Positions 27,157 through 35,998 of a stretch of 64,000 nt of DNA are shown here, piece by piece (the first letter of the stretch is position 1; each line of letters opens with the position of its first letter). The stretch is from contig URDR01000003.1 of NCBI GenBank assembly GCA_900546645.1, forward strand, positions 17,100 to 81,099, given 5' to 3'. The translations under genes were made by a program, and so were the position numbers. Source of the stretch: an uncultured Bacteroides sp. (GTDB taxonomy: Bacteria; Bacteroidota; Bacteroidia; Bacteroidales; Bacteroidaceae). The notes beneath the pieces were generated by a model. That model was not told the origin of the DNA. It worked only from the letters and a program-made list of their open reading frames with translations, and searched no databases.

Positions 27157-28023
27157 CTAAAACACCACATACCTAGCCGGATCAACCGGAACCCCTCCAT
27201 GCCACAGCTCAAAGTGGAAAAACGGATGACTTCCGCCGTCGGCATCCTTACGGTCCTGTGTAAGCGCAATCACATCTCCCCCCTTCACCTGGTCGCCCGA
27301 GGCACACATCAGCCCGCCGCAATGCCGGTACACCGTTAGAAAATTCTGCGCATGCTGAATCATCACCACCCGGCCCTCACCGGCAATATACGCCGCCAGC
27401 ACAACCGTACCGTCGAGCGCAGCCATGACTCCCTCACGCGGTCCAGCCGCCAGATCCACCCCGAAATGTTTATCCGCCGGATTAAACGGAACAGCAACCG
27501 CCGCCCTCAACGGGCGGAAAAACACCATCCCCGCCGCATCGTGAGCCCCCGTTACAGCCGTCAGATTATAACGTTCCTCCTCCTCATAACGCCGGCGAAA
27601 CTCCTCCTCCTCGCGCGAGCGCTCCATCAACTGCTCCGCCCGTGCATCCGTCAGCGAATCCAGCGAAGCCACCGTATCCGTCTTCACCCTTCCGCTCAGA
27701 ATATCGCGCACCGTCATCATATACCTGTTCTGCCTGTCGAGCGCCTGCTGCAGCGAGTCCGCCCTCAGCGCATTCTCCACGATTTGCCGGCGCACATCAC
27801 TGTTTATATACCCCGGCAGATAGTTGCGCAACGGCGTAAACGCAATAATCACTGCAGCCGTCAGGAAAATCACCGTACAGGCACACAACAAAACCGAAAG
27901 GCCATTCAGTTTCGACACATGCAGTCCTGCCACCTCCTCCAGCGTATTTTCATTCACGATGGTCAGGCGATACTTAAACTTGATATTATGCCAGAAAGCA
28001 CGGCGGCGAATTTTCTTTCTCAT
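27157..28023 (-). CDS. M23 (LytM-like) peptidase domain protein with altered active site
   Basis: 288 residues. A basic N-terminus, one membrane helix (about 43-63), a coiled coil (about 75-155, charged EEEEFRRRYEEEERY) and a C-terminal LytM/peptidase M23 domain (about 180-285). Zinc ligands look present: His186 and Asp190 in HFGVD and His270 in FHFELW. The catalytic His in VYRH (234) is kept. The usual H-x-H pair is F-F-H here (SHPFFHFELW): the first His is Phe268. The protein may be a weak or inactive hydrolase that regulates other cell-wall enzymes, as with EnvC/NlpD. Gene order with rimM and dxr is typical of the order. Confidence 0.88.
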   Translation of the reverse strand: MRKKIRRRAFWHNIKFKYRLTIVNENTLEEVAGLHVSKLNGLSVLLCACTVIFLTAAVIIAFTPLRNYLPGYINSDVRRQIVENALRADSLQQALDRQNRYMMTVRDILSGRVKTDTVASLDSLTDARAEQLMERSREEEEFRRRYEEEERYNLTAVTGAHDAAGMVFFRPLRAAVAVPFNPADKHFGVDLAAGPREGVMAALDGTVVLAAYIAGEGRVVMIQHAQNFLTVYRHCGGLMCASGDQVKGGDVIALTQDRKDADGGSHPFFHFELWHGGVPVDPARYVVF

Positions 28024-28209
28024 ATGGTTTACATTTGTTTTTTAGTTTCTCAAGCAACGAGGCTTTTCAGTCAACGAGGCAACGAGGCTTCGGACAGCCA
28101 AGCATTTCAGAGCCCTGCCCACCGAAACACCTTATGTTCGTATATCAAAAACAGGTTCCTATGTCAAGCCAACCTATTCCCATGTCAGATCAAACAAGCA
28201 CATAAGCAC
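28024..28209. repeat. Spacer with CAACGAGGC repeats between rimM and the M23 gene
   Basis: Three copies of CAACGAGG lie within 28053-28090. The rest has no coding frame. Confidence 0.45.
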
Positions 28210-28731
28210 CTAATCTATCAACCCTTCGGGAAGCTCCACATCCAAGACACGCCCCTTACGGTCAATTCCCACGATAAACTCCTCACAGGCAGGAATCAGC
28301 AATTCCTCCCCTTCCTCATCCACCACAACAAAGAGCACGTTTGCCGTAGCATCATCCACGCGTTCAACAGAGCCAAGGAAGCCTTGCTCCACATCATAAA
28401 CCTCGAAGCCCACGAACCACTGCCACGAAAGCGGCTCTCCTTCATGAGCACACGAAGCCTCACGGTCGGCATACACATCCACCCCCGTAAAGCGGCGCAC
28501 CCTCTCAGGAACATCCATCCCCTCCAGCTTCAGCAAAGCCGTTCCGTCGCCCCGCAGGCGAAACTCCTCCACGAAAAACGGAACCAAGATACCGTCGAGC
28601 ATCAGAAAGACAAAATCCGATTCCGGCACATGCGAAAGTCCGCCTCCCATACATTGCAAGACCACCTCGCCCTTCACCCCGTGAGGCTTAGCGAGCACAC
28701 CTATCTTATATACATCTTCAATCTTTATCAT
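28210..28731 (-). CDS. rimM: Ribosome maturation factor RimM
   Basis: 173 residues. Binds ribosomal protein S19 and helps 30S head maturation in the cytosol. The N-terminal RimM barrel starts VYKIGVLAKPHGVKGEVVLQ; the C-terminal PRC-barrel contains WQWFVGFEVYDVEQGFLGSVERV and ends LIPACEEFIVGIDRKGRVLDVELPEGLI. Normal family length. It sits 75 bp after murA in the minus-strand cluster. Confidence 0.94.
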   Translation of the reverse strand: MIKIEDVYKIGVLAKPHGVKGEVVLQCMGGGLSHVPESDFVFLMLDGILVPFFVEEFRLRGDGTALLKLEGMDVPERVRRFTGVDVYADREASCAHEGEPLSWQWFVGFEVYDVEQGFLGSVERVDDATANVLFVVVDEEGEELLIPACEEFIVGIDRKGRVLDVELPEGLID

Positions 28732-28805
28732 CGGTTTGAGTTGATGAGTTTTTAGTTTTTAAGTTTTTAGTTTTTAAGTTTACGAGTTTTTAAGTCGATA
28801 CCCCC

Positions 28806-30116
28806 TTACTCCACCCGTTCGATATGCGCACCCAGCGCCCGAAGCCGCTGCTCGATATGCTGATACCCCCGGTCAATCTGCTCGATGTTATGAATATGAC
28901 TCACCCCCTCGGCACTCAGCGCAGCAATAAGCAACGCAATCCCCGCACGGATATCAGGCGAAGTCATGTTACCGCCCCTCAGACTGAACGCCCGGTCATG
29001 ACCGATAACCACCGCCCGGTGCGGGTCACACAAAATAATCTGCGCCCCCATGTCAATCAGCTTATCCACGAAAAACAGACGGCTCTCAAACATCTTCTGA
29101 TGAATCAGCACACTGCCCTTGGCCTGCGTAGCCACCACCAGCATCACACTCAGCAAGTCCGGCGTCAGTCCCGGCCACGGTGCATCGGCAATCGTCATAA
29201 TCGACCCGTCGATAAACGACTCAATGCGGTAATGCTCCTGCCGAGGAACAAAAATATCATCTCCCCTGCGCTCTAGCACGATACCCAGCCGGCGGAAACT
29301 CTCGGGAATGATACCCAGCGAGTCACAGCCCGCCCCGCGGATTGTTACTTCGCCTGCCGTCATGGCAGCCATACCGATGAAACTTCCCACCTCAATCATG
29401 TCGGGCAATACCCGGTGGGCACATCCCCCCAACTGTTCCACCCCGTCGATAGTCAGCAAGTTCGAAGCGATGCCCGAGATACGCGCCCCCATAGCATTCA
29501 GCATACGGCACAGTTGCTGCACATACGGTTCACACGCCGCATTATAAATCACCGTGCGCCCGCGCGCCAGCACCGCCGCCATGACGATGTTCGCCGTACC
29601 CGTCACCGAAGCCTCGTCGAGCAACATATACGTTCCCCTCAGTCCCTTCGGAGCCGACACCTCATACACCCCCCGGCAGGCATCATACGAAAACGAAGCC
29701 CCCAGCATCTCCAGGCCCCGGAAATGTGTATCCAGCCTCCGTCGCCCGATTCTGTCGCCCCCCGGACGCGAAATCAGCGCCCGTCCGAAGCGCGCCAGCA
29801 GCGGACCCACCAGCATCACCGAACCCCGGAGCCGCGAGCAGCGCAGCATAAAATCCTCACTGCACAGGAAGTCCAGATTTACCTGCGCGGCACAGAAGGC
29901 ATACACCCCCTCCGAACGGTGTTCCACCCTCACTCCCATATCGCGGAGCAGCGCAATCAACTGATTCACATCCACAATATCAGGCACATTCTCCACCACC
30001 ACCTCATCGGCAGTAAGCAGCGTGGCACACACCACCTGCAGCACCTCATTTTTGGCACCCTGCGGAACAATCGTCCCCTCCAGCCGGTGCCCTCCTTCAA
30101 TTCTGAACGAAGCCAT
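28806..30116 (-). CDS. murA: UDP-N-acetylglucosamine 1-carboxyvinyltransferase (MurA), Cys-to-Asp type
   Basis: 436 residues. First committed step of peptidoglycan synthesis (enolpyruvyl transfer from PEP). The substrate Lys in PQGAKNEVLQ (Lys22), the RGSVMLVGPLLARFG helix and C-terminal RAGIALLIAALSAEG are intact. The flexible catalytic loop reads RPGGDRIGRRRLDTHF: Asp121 replaces the Cys115 of E. coli that fosfomycin alkylates. Asp at this site is known in naturally fosfomycin-insensitive MurA of mycobacteria and chlamydiae. Only 22 bp separate it from the DUF4290 gene upstream, indicating co-transcription. Confidence 0.95.
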   Translation of the reverse strand: MASFRIEGGHRLEGTIVPQGAKNEVLQVVCATLLTADEVVVENVPDIVDVNQLIALLRDMGVRVEHRSEGVYAFCAAQVNLDFLCSEDFMLRCSRLRGSVMLVGPLLARFGRALISRPGGDRIGRRRLDTHFRGLEMLGASFSYDACRGVYEVSAPKGLRGTYMLLDEASVTGTANIVMAAVLARGRTVIYNAACEPYVQQLCRMLNAMGARISGIASNLLTIDGVEQLGGCAHRVLPDMIEVGSFIGMAAMTAGEVTIRGAGCDSLGIIPESFRRLGIVLERRGDDIFVPRQEHYRIESFIDGSIMTIADAPWPGLTPDLLSVMLVVATQAKGSVLIHQKMFESRLFFVDKLIDMGAQIILCDPHRAVVIGHDRAFSLRGGNMTSPDIRAGIALLIAALSAEGVSHIHNIEQIDRGYQHIEQRLRALGAHIERVE

Positions 30117-30138
30117 ACCCGTTACCTCCCCTCTTCAG

Positions 30139-30774
30139 TCAACGGTTATCACTACGGTTACCTTCGCCCGGCGACTGGAACTTACGGCGGCGCCCGTCGG
30201 CACCCGCAGCCCGCTTGCGCGGAAAGAACAGACGCGGCTCGCCCAGACGCACCTCATCGGGTGACACCCGCAGACGTCCGCCCGACAGTTCACACAGATC
30301 GTCCAGAATCTTGCGGTTCTCCACCCCGTCCTTGTTCCAGTTCAGATAATCCTTCTTCATATGATTCACTATAAGATTCACCAGCCGGCGACGGTCGGGA
30401 CCCTCGGCAAGCGCACACGCTGCCTCGATGGCATCCTCGATAAGCCGCCCGTAATGACGGTAGCGGATGTGCGACGCCTCACGCCGGATAGGCTCCGGAC
30501 GCACCCGGAAATCCTCCCTGCGCACCACCTCTACCGGATAGTCGATATCCAGACGGAAGTCGGCCATGATAGCCAGATGATCCCACAGACGGCTGTCGGA
30601 GTCACCGGCATCACGCAAATGGGGAAACATGCTTCCCATGATAGAAACGATGGTTTCGGCACAGCGTTGCCGCTCCTCGCGCGAAGCAAGCGTAAGCGCA
30701 TGATCCACCATCTGCTGAACGCTCCGCCCGTATTCGGGAAGCGGAAGCTTGCGTTGTCGGGTATTATATTCCAT
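30139..30774 (-). CDS. DUF4290 family protein
   Basis: 211 residues, begins MEYNTRQRKLPLPEYGRSVQQMVDHAL. The sequence is charged and helical throughout, with no signal peptide or membrane helix, so it is probably cytosolic. The last 45 residues are very basic (FFPRKRAAGADGRRRKFQSPG), perhaps nucleic-acid binding or disordered. The family is conserved next to murA and rimM in Bacteroidetes; its function is unknown to me. 22 bp separate it from murA. Confidence 0.82.
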   Translation of the reverse strand: MEYNTRQRKLPLPEYGRSVQQMVDHALTLASREERQRCAETIVSIMGSMFPHLRDAGDSDSRLWDHLAIMADFRLDIDYPVEVVRREDFRVRPEPIRREASHIRYRHYGRLIEDAIEAACALAEGPDRRRLVNLIVNHMKKDYLNWNKDGVENRKILDDLCELSGGRLRVSPDEVRLGEPRLFFPRKRAAGADGRRRKFQSPGEGNRSDNR

Positions 30775-30878
30775 GAGTTTTTGAGTTTTTGAGTTTTTAA
30801 GTTATGAGTTTTTTTTGAGTGTTGAGCCTATGAGTTTGTTTCCATACGACCGGCAAAAGCGGGCAACCCGTCCGCCTC

Positions 30879-31568
30879 TCAGAGCAGACGGCGCGGCACC
30901 GAAGCCACAAACTCCTTCAGATAATACGGCTCAAAGTAAGCCACATCGGCAAACTCCCCCCGGGCAAGCGCCTGCTCGGCAAGCGGAAACATCCACCGCG
31001 CCAGCGGACGCACCCCCTCAATGAAACGCGCATTGCGATGAGCAATCACCCCACTGCACTTCATCGCCCCGTTGCCGAAGAACCACACCTCATGCTCCTC
31101 GAGCTGAGGAGCAAACGAACCGGCATCCACCACCACAGCTGCAGGCGGACAGACCTCCCTCAGTGCTCGGTCATAAACAGCCGAATACACCTCCATGCGG
31201 CGCGCATCGATCATGGGACAGAGCAGCGCATCCTCGGGCAGTTCATCGCCCAGCAGCAGAGGAACTCCCATGAGCTTAAGCGTAGGGATGGCAATGAGAG
31301 GAACCCCCAGACCGTAACACAGACCCTTCGCCATGGAGACACCGATGCGCAACCCCGTGTACGACCCCGGACCGCAGCTCACTGCCACAGCATCAAGGGG
31401 AATGGCATGGCTGTCGGCATAACTCAATGCCTGGTCAATATACGTACCGAGGCTCTCGCCATGCTCATAACGACCTGCACTCTCTTGAGTAAATATACAT
31501 GAGGAATCTTGGCTCAATGCAACCGAGCATACCTCTGTTGAAGTTTCAATATGTAAAATACATGACAT
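30879..31568 (-). CDS. tsaB: tRNA threonylcarbamoyladenosine biosynthesis protein TsaB
   Basis: 229 residues. Partner of TsaD in making t6A37 in tRNAs. ASKHA-type N-terminus MSCILHIETSTEVCSVALSQ, a conserved DAVAVSCGPGSYTGLRIGVSMAKGLCYG block, and PMIDARRMEVYSAVYD. Length matches the family. It is the first gene of the long minus-strand housekeeping series, with a -7 box 30 bp upstream of its start. Confidence 0.94.
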   Translation of the reverse strand: MSCILHIETSTEVCSVALSQDSSCIFTQESAGRYEHGESLGTYIDQALSYADSHAIPLDAVAVSCGPGSYTGLRIGVSMAKGLCYGLGVPLIAIPTLKLMGVPLLLGDELPEDALLCPMIDARRMEVYSAVYDRALREVCPPAAVVVDAGSFAPQLEEHEVWFFGNGAMKCSGVIAHRNARFIEGVRPLARWMFPLAEQALARGEFADVAYFEPYYLKEFVASVPRRLL

Positions 31569-31597
31569 AATTTTTCCGCATCTAATTTATTAATGTG

Positions 31598-31605
31598 CAA
31601 ATATA
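31598..31605 (-). promoter_or_regulatory. -7 box of the tsaB promoter
   Basis: On the minus strand the sequence is TATATTTG, a full match to TAnnTTTG, about 30 bp upstream of the tsaB ATG. I see no clear -33 element. Confidence 0.5.
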
Positions 31606-31945
31606 GCTATTTATTTGTACTCCTTCCCTCTAATCTATTCGTTTTTTATCTTGTTGCCTTTAAAATGAACGCTTTCAGACCGACTTCATTCATCCCTCTT
31701 TTTTGCCTATACTTCCTTTTCTTCAGTTCCATCAAGAATCAAAACGCATCCTCCAAAACACCAAAGCGTTTCATAAGAAACACCTCGACATTTAAAAGCA
31801 CATACCGGCTCGTCTTAATTCAAACGCCTTGACGTTTTTAAATGCCTGATCTGTTTCCATCTCCCCCTCGTCCTCCGATACAACATAGTGAAGGATTTTC
31901 GCATGCTTGTCATGCTTTCATAAAGTTGCTTTAAAAAAAAATTCC

Positions 31946-31953
31946 TACCTTTG
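31946..31953 (+). promoter_or_regulatory. -7 box of the yicC-gmk-nadD promoter
   Basis: TACCTTTG fits TAnnTTTG, 25 bp before the yicC ATG. GTTG at 31925-31928 is a weak -33 candidate. Confidence 0.55.
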
Positions 31954-31977
31954 TAGCCATTCTAAAATACCAAAACT

Positions 31978-32853
31978 ATGATACAATCAATGACCGGATA
32001 TGGCAAAGCGACTGCCACATTTGGAGACAAGAAGATTAACGTAGAAATCAAGTCGCTGAACAGTAAAGCGATGGACTTATCTACCCGTATCGCTCCGCTT
32101 TACCGTGAAAAGGAAATGGAAATACGCACTTTAATCTCGCAGACTCTGGAACGAGGAAAAGTGGATTTCAGTTTGTGGATTGAAAAAGATGCTACAGAGA
32201 CTGCTACCCCTATCAATGCAGCTTTAGTAGAAAACTATTATAACCAAATTAAATCAATTTCCGATACCTACCATATTCCTCTTCCTGCAGACTGGTTTTC
32301 CACCTTACTCCGCATGCCTGATGTACTGACAAGGGTTGATATACAAGAACTCACGGAGGAAGAATGGAATGTTGTGCGGCAAACCATCATGGAGGCACTG
32401 AATCATTTAGTGGATTTCCGCAAACAGGAGGGCAAAGCTTTAGAAGGAAAATTTACAGAAAAAATCAATAACATCGAGCGCTTGTTACAATCCATAGAGC
32501 CGTATGAAAAAGAACGGGTAGCGAAAGTACGCGAACGTATCACAGATGCGCTTGAAAAGACACTGAGTACTGACTACGATAAGAACCGTCTGGAGCAGGA
32601 GCTGATTTACTACATTGAGAAACTGGACATCAATGAAGAAAAACAACGACTGGCAAACCACTTGAAGTATTTCCGCGAAACAATGGTCAACGGGCATGGA
32701 CAGGGCAAGAAGCTGGGATTCATTACACAGGAAATGGGACGCGAAATCAATACCACCGGAAGCAAATCGAACCATGCCGAAATGCAGAACATCGTGGTAC
32801 AGATGAAAGACGAACTGGAACAAATTAAAGAACAAGTATTAAACGTGATGTAA
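31978..32853 (+). CDS. YicC family endoribonuclease
   Basis: 291 residues. Begins MIQSMTGYGKATATFGDKKINVEIKSLNSKAMDLSTRI, the conserved YicC N-terminus. The C-terminal DUF1732 block contains EKLDINEEKQRLANHLKYF and FITQEMGREINTTGSKSNHAEMQ. E. coli YicC is an endoribonuclease acting on small RNA; the same activity is inferred here. Its stop overlaps the gmk start (TAATG), showing translational coupling. Confidence 0.92.
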   Translation: MIQSMTGYGKATATFGDKKINVEIKSLNSKAMDLSTRIAPLYREKEMEIRTLISQTLERGKVDFSLWIEKDATETATPINAALVENYYNQIKSISDTYHIPLPADWFSTLLRMPDVLTRVDIQELTEEEWNVVRQTIMEALNHLVDFRKQEGKALEGKFTEKINNIERLLQSIEPYEKERVAKVRERITDALEKTLSTDYDKNRLEQELIYYIEKLDINEEKQRLANHLKYFRETMVNGHGQGKKLGFITQEMGREINTTGSKSNHAEMQNIVVQMKDELEQIKEQVLNVM

Positions 32854-33416
32854 TGGGAAAACTTATCATATTTTCAGCACCCTCAGGATCGGGTAAATCA
32901 ACCATCATTAACTACCTGCTGACAAAAGGGTTGAATCTTGCATTTTCGATATCGGCAACCAGCCGTCCGCCTCGCGGATCGGAACAGAACGGTGTGGAAT
33001 ATTTCTTTCTTTCTCCGGAGGAATTCAAACAACGCATTGCCAACAATGATTTTCTGGAATACGAAGAGGTTTATCAGGACCGGTTTTACGGAACGCTGAA
33101 GGAACAAGTAGAAAAACAGCTTGCCGCAGGACAGAATGTAATATTCGACGTAGATGTAGTTGGCGGATGTAACATCAAGAAGTTTTATGGAGAGCGAGCT
33201 TTATCTGTCTTTATCCAACCTCCTTCAGTAGAAGAGCTGCGCAACCGTCTTCAAGGAAGAGGAACAGATGCACCGGAAGTAATTGAAAGCCGGATAGCCA
33301 AAGCTGAATTTGAACTGGGATATGCCGATAAATTTGATGTTATCATTGTAAACGATGACTTGGAAACAGCTCAGAAAGAAGCCTTTAAGGTTATCAGTGA
33401 TTTTATTAACCAATAA
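32853..33416 (+). CDS. gmk: Guanylate kinase
   Basis: 187 residues. ATP + GMP to ADP + GDP in the cytosol. P-loop SAPSGSGKSTI (residues 8-18), GMP-binding SATSRPPRGSEQNGVEYFFLS, and the lid region RLQGRGTDAPEVIESRI. Normal length. It overlaps yicC by one base and is followed by the small membrane protein gene. Confidence 0.96.
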   Translation: MGKLIIFSAPSGSGKSTIINYLLTKGLNLAFSISATSRPPRGSEQNGVEYFFLSPEEFKQRIANNDFLEYEEVYQDRFYGTLKEQVEKQLAAGQNVIFDVDVVGGCNIKKFYGERALSVFIQPPSVEELRNRLQGRGTDAPEVIESRIAKAEFELGYADKFDVIIVNDDLETAQKEAFKVISDFINQ

Positions 33417-33425
33417 TCGCTCTAC

Positions 33426-33608
33426 ATGGCAAAAGACCCTAAAAAAACAATACGCCTGATGATGATTTTATGTATCTTCATCGGGCTGGCTGCTCTATCT
33501 GTAGGCATCGTGGCTGTAGCTAAAGAGGAATACATCATTGCTACTGCTATGATTTTGGTGACTGCATGGCAAATCGTAAATTACCGCAAGTGGAAAAGAA
33601 ATCTATAA
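33426..33608 (+). CDS. Small two-helix membrane protein, unknown function
   Basis: 60 residues with two hydrophobic segments (about 11-32 and 38-52) and basic ends ([19 protein letters not shown]). It begins 9 bp after gmk, and its last 43 bp overlap the start of nadD in another frame. Position in a tight operon and protein-like composition argue that it is real, but I recognise no family. Confidence 0.6.
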   Translation: MAKDPKKTIRLMMILCIFIGLAALSVGIVAVAKEEYIIATAMILVTAWQIVNYRKWKRNL

Positions 33609-34195
33609 AAACCGGGATTTTCGGAGGGTCATTTAACCCGATTCATATCGGACATCTGGCTCTGGCCAACTTTCTGTGTGAATACAGTGAGCTGGATGAA
33701 GTATGGTTCATGGTCTCTCCGCAAAATCCACTGAAGCAACAAAATGAATTGATGGATGACCAGTTTCGCCTGAAGCTGGTACAAGCTGCCATCAAAGGTT
33801 ATCCCCGTTTCATAGCTTCCGATTTTGAGTTTAAGTTGCCTCGGCCTTCTTATATGGTCAATACGCTTCAGCAACTCTCACAAAGCTATCCCGAACGGGA
33901 GTTTTACCTCGTTATCGGTGCAGATAACTGGCACTCTTTTCCCCGCTGGAAATCGCCTGAGGTTATCCTCGCCAATTACCATCTGCTGATTTATCCACGA
34001 CGAGGCTATGAGATAGATGAAGCAACCTTGCCCCCACATGTCCAGCTTATTCAAACTCCTCTATTGGAAATCAGCTCTACATTTATCAGAGAGAGTATGG
34101 CTCAAGGAAAAGACGTACGGTATTTTCTTCACCCGGAAGTATTCCGCTTGCTGACTGAAGCCCAAGCCTCATCAAGGGAATCATTTTCGATGTAA
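33566..34195 (+). CDS. nadD: Nicotinate-nucleotide adenylyltransferase
   Basis: 209 residues. Makes deamido-NAD from nicotinate mononucleotide and ATP. The nucleotidyltransferase motif [15 protein letters not shown] and the C-terminal ISSTFIRE motif are intact. The start at ATG 33566 lies inside the preceding small gene because no later ATG precedes the GGSFNP motif. The 3' end overlaps the convergent phosphoesterase gene by 15 bp. Confidence 0.94.
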   Translation: MANRKLPQVEKKSIKTGIFGGSFNPIHIGHLALANFLCEYSELDEVWFMVSPQNPLKQQNELMDDQFRLKLVQAAIKGYPRFIASDFEFKLPRPSYMVNTLQQLSQSYPEREFYLVIGADNWHSFPRWKSPEVILANYHLLIYPRRGYEIDEATLPPHVQLIQTPLLEISSTFIRESMAQGKDVRYFLHPEVFRLLTEAQASSRESFSM

Positions 34196-35008
34196 CACAA
34201 TCAGCACCACTTCACTGGGAGTAAACAGACGTATATCTTTACGGGAAGTTCCCAAACCATTGGTTATGATAACCGGAATCCCCTGACTGTTCTTTTTCAT
34301 ACCTGTAAGGAAGCGGTTTCCATATTTCGAGAAACGAGCCGGAGTCCATCGCTTAAACAAGCTAACTTGTCCCCCATGAGTATGTCCGGCTAAAGCTAAA
34401 TCGGTATTCGATATATCTACATCCTCAACATAATCAGGGGTATGGGTCAACATAATGACAAAATCTTCCGGCTTTAAACTCACAGTGGGGGAAACTCCAT
34501 TCTGCTTCAAATCGAAAGGGTTTCGTATACCGCAAACTTGAATAAAAGCATCTCCCTTCCACAGAGTATCTGTCTGATGTTCCAGCAAATGTACCCCTGT
34601 ATGCTTCATGGCTTGCCGCACAAGGCTGTCTGCTTCTCCGCGCTCATGATTTCCCATCACGGCATAGGTACCATATGGAGTATGAACCTGCGACAATGCG
34701 TCAAATAACTCATCTACATTTCCCCCGTTTCGTCCCCGATAGTCTCCTCCCAACAAAAGGATATCAGCTTGCATCTGCTGCAAAGCACTCACCATGCCAT
34801 GCAAACGCTTGGAAGTGAACCGGCTTTCATAATGAAAATCGGATGCAAATGCAAGCCGGAAACCATCGAAAGCTTCCGGCAAGTGTTCGCTATACAACTC
34901 ATATTGCTTGATGCGCCCTACTCCTTTATACTTTGAAAAAGAGGCTGTGGCACACGAAGAAAAAATGATCATGACAGGAATGACTCCTAAAATTAAAAAT
35001 CGGCTCAT
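34181..35008 (-). CDS. Lipoprotein metallophosphoesterase
   Basis: 275 residues. A lipobox (IIFSSC, Cys about 19) anchors it in the envelope. The calcineurin-like domain has all metal motifs: [24 protein letters not shown], a His in MLTHTPDY, and GHTHGG. This resembles the YkuE/YaeI group, which act on UDP-sugar lipids or phosphodiesters; the substrate here is unknown. It is convergent with nadD (15-bp overlap) and divergent from menA. A weak -7-like TATCTTTA lies at 35028-35035 on the minus strand. Confidence 0.87.
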   Translation of the reverse strand: MSRFLILGVIPVMIIFSSCATASFSKYKGVGRIKQYELYSEHLPEAFDGFRLAFASDFHYESRFTSKRLHGMVSALQQMQADILLLGGDYRGRNGGNVDELFDALSQVHTPYGTYAVMGNHERGEADSLVRQAMKHTGVHLLEHQTDTLWKGDAFIQVCGIRNPFDLKQNGVSPTVSLKPEDFVIMLTHTPDYVEDVDISNTDLALAGHTHGGQVSLFKRWTPARFSKYGNRFLTGMKKNSQGIPVIITNGLGTSRKDIRLFTPSEVVLIVLHRK

Positions 35009-35078
35009 ACATGATTGGAATATAAGGTAAAGATAGATAATCTGATTGGATAAGACTCCTATATCCTCCTTTTTTAAC

Positions 35079-35086
35079 TAACTTTG
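35079..35086 (+). promoter_or_regulatory. -7 box of the menA promoter
   Basis: TAACTTTG fits TAnnTTTG, 22 bp before the menA ATG. No clear -33 TTTG at the usual distance. Confidence 0.5.
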
Positions 35087-35107
35087 CCCCCAAATAACTA
35101 AAAAGAT

Positions 35108-35998
35108 ATGAATATAATTGAAACCAACTCACTTAAAGCATGGATACTTGCCATTCGTCCCAAAACCTTGACGGCAGCCTCCATCCCTGTCATGATAGGA
35201 TGTGCACTGGCATATGTGTATGGCTATTTCCAGTTCACACCTGCCCTACTGTGCTTTCTATTTGCTTTTCTGATGCAAATAGATGCCAATTTCATCAATG
35301 ACCTTTATGATTTCCTTAAAGGAACCGACCGAGAAGACCGTTTAGGTCCCGAACGAGCTTGCGCACAAGGCTGGATCACTACAAAAGCCATGAAAGTGGG
35401 GATTATACTCACAACCCTTGCGTCTGGAATCGTAGGGTTAAGCCTGCTATACTATGGAGGAATAGAAATGATTCCCGTAGGAATTGCGTGTATTCTCTTT
35501 GCCTTTCTTTACACTGCCGGTCCTTATCCACTGGCATATCATGGATGGGGCGATGCATTGGTACTTATCTTTTTCGGCATCGTTCCGGTTGGATGTACTT
35601 TTTATGTAATGGCACACGAATGGAACACCGCTGTAACTTTAGCTTCCATCGCCTGTGGACTGGTTATAGATACTTTACTCATGGTCAACAACTTCCGCGA
35701 CAGAGAACAAGACACCCTAAGCGGGAAACGGACGCTCGTGGTGCGTTTAGGAGCACGGGCAGGACTGATTCTTTATTTTCTATTAGGCATGGTAGCCTGC
35801 TGGTGTTGTGTCTATTTTATCATGATAGGGAAAATATATGCCGCACTGCTCCCTCAGATTTACCTGATTCCTCACATCCTTACCACACAAAGGATGGCAA
35901 AAATAAACCGAGGAAAGCAATTGAATTCCATCTTAGGAGAGACATCACGCAACATGCTGCTTTTCGGCATGCTCCTCACCTTGGGACTGGTTTTATAA
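35108..35998 (+). CDS. menA: 1,4-dihydroxy-2-naphthoate polyprenyltransferase
   Basis: 296 residues, about eight to nine membrane helices. It attaches a polyprenyl tail to DHNA in menaquinone synthesis in the inner membrane. UbiA-type Asp motifs are present: DANFINDLYDFLKGTDREDR and MVNNFRDREQDTLSGKRTL. The N-terminus AWILAIRPKTLTAASIPVMIG is typical of MenA. Monocistronic, with a promoter just upstream and a strong hairpin about 210 bp downstream. Confidence 0.93.
   Translation: MNIIETNSLKAWILAIRPKTLTAASIPVMIGCALAYVYGYFQFTPALLCFLFAFLMQIDANFINDLYDFLKGTDREDRLGPERACAQGWITTKAMKVGIILTTLASGIVGLSLLYYGGIEMIPVGIACILFAFLYTAGPYPLAYHGWGDALVLIFFGIVPVGCTFYVMAHEWNTAVTLASIACGLVIDTLLMVNNFRDREQDTLSGKRTLVVRLGARAGLILYFLLGMVACWCCVYFIMIGKIYAALLPQIYLIPHILTTQRMAKINRGKQLNSILGETSRNMLLFGMLLTLGLVL

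Larger units (their letters stand above)
31569..31977. other. Divergent control region between tsaB and yicC
   Basis: 409 bp with the tsaB promoter (left), the yicC promoter (right) and, in the middle, several AACGC-TTGAC-GTTT-like words (for example AACGCCTTGACGTTT at 31823-31837). No convincing coding frame or RNA gene. Confidence 0.5.

Noticed and set aside
27352..28755. Long plus-strand frame (467 codons) across M23, spacer and rimM
   Set aside because: It is antisense to two clear genes, composition is His/Arg-rich, and it crosses a simple-repeat spacer.
29415..30374. Plus-strand frame opposite murA and DUF4290
   Set aside because: Antisense shadow caused by high GC of the real genes; no recognisable domain.
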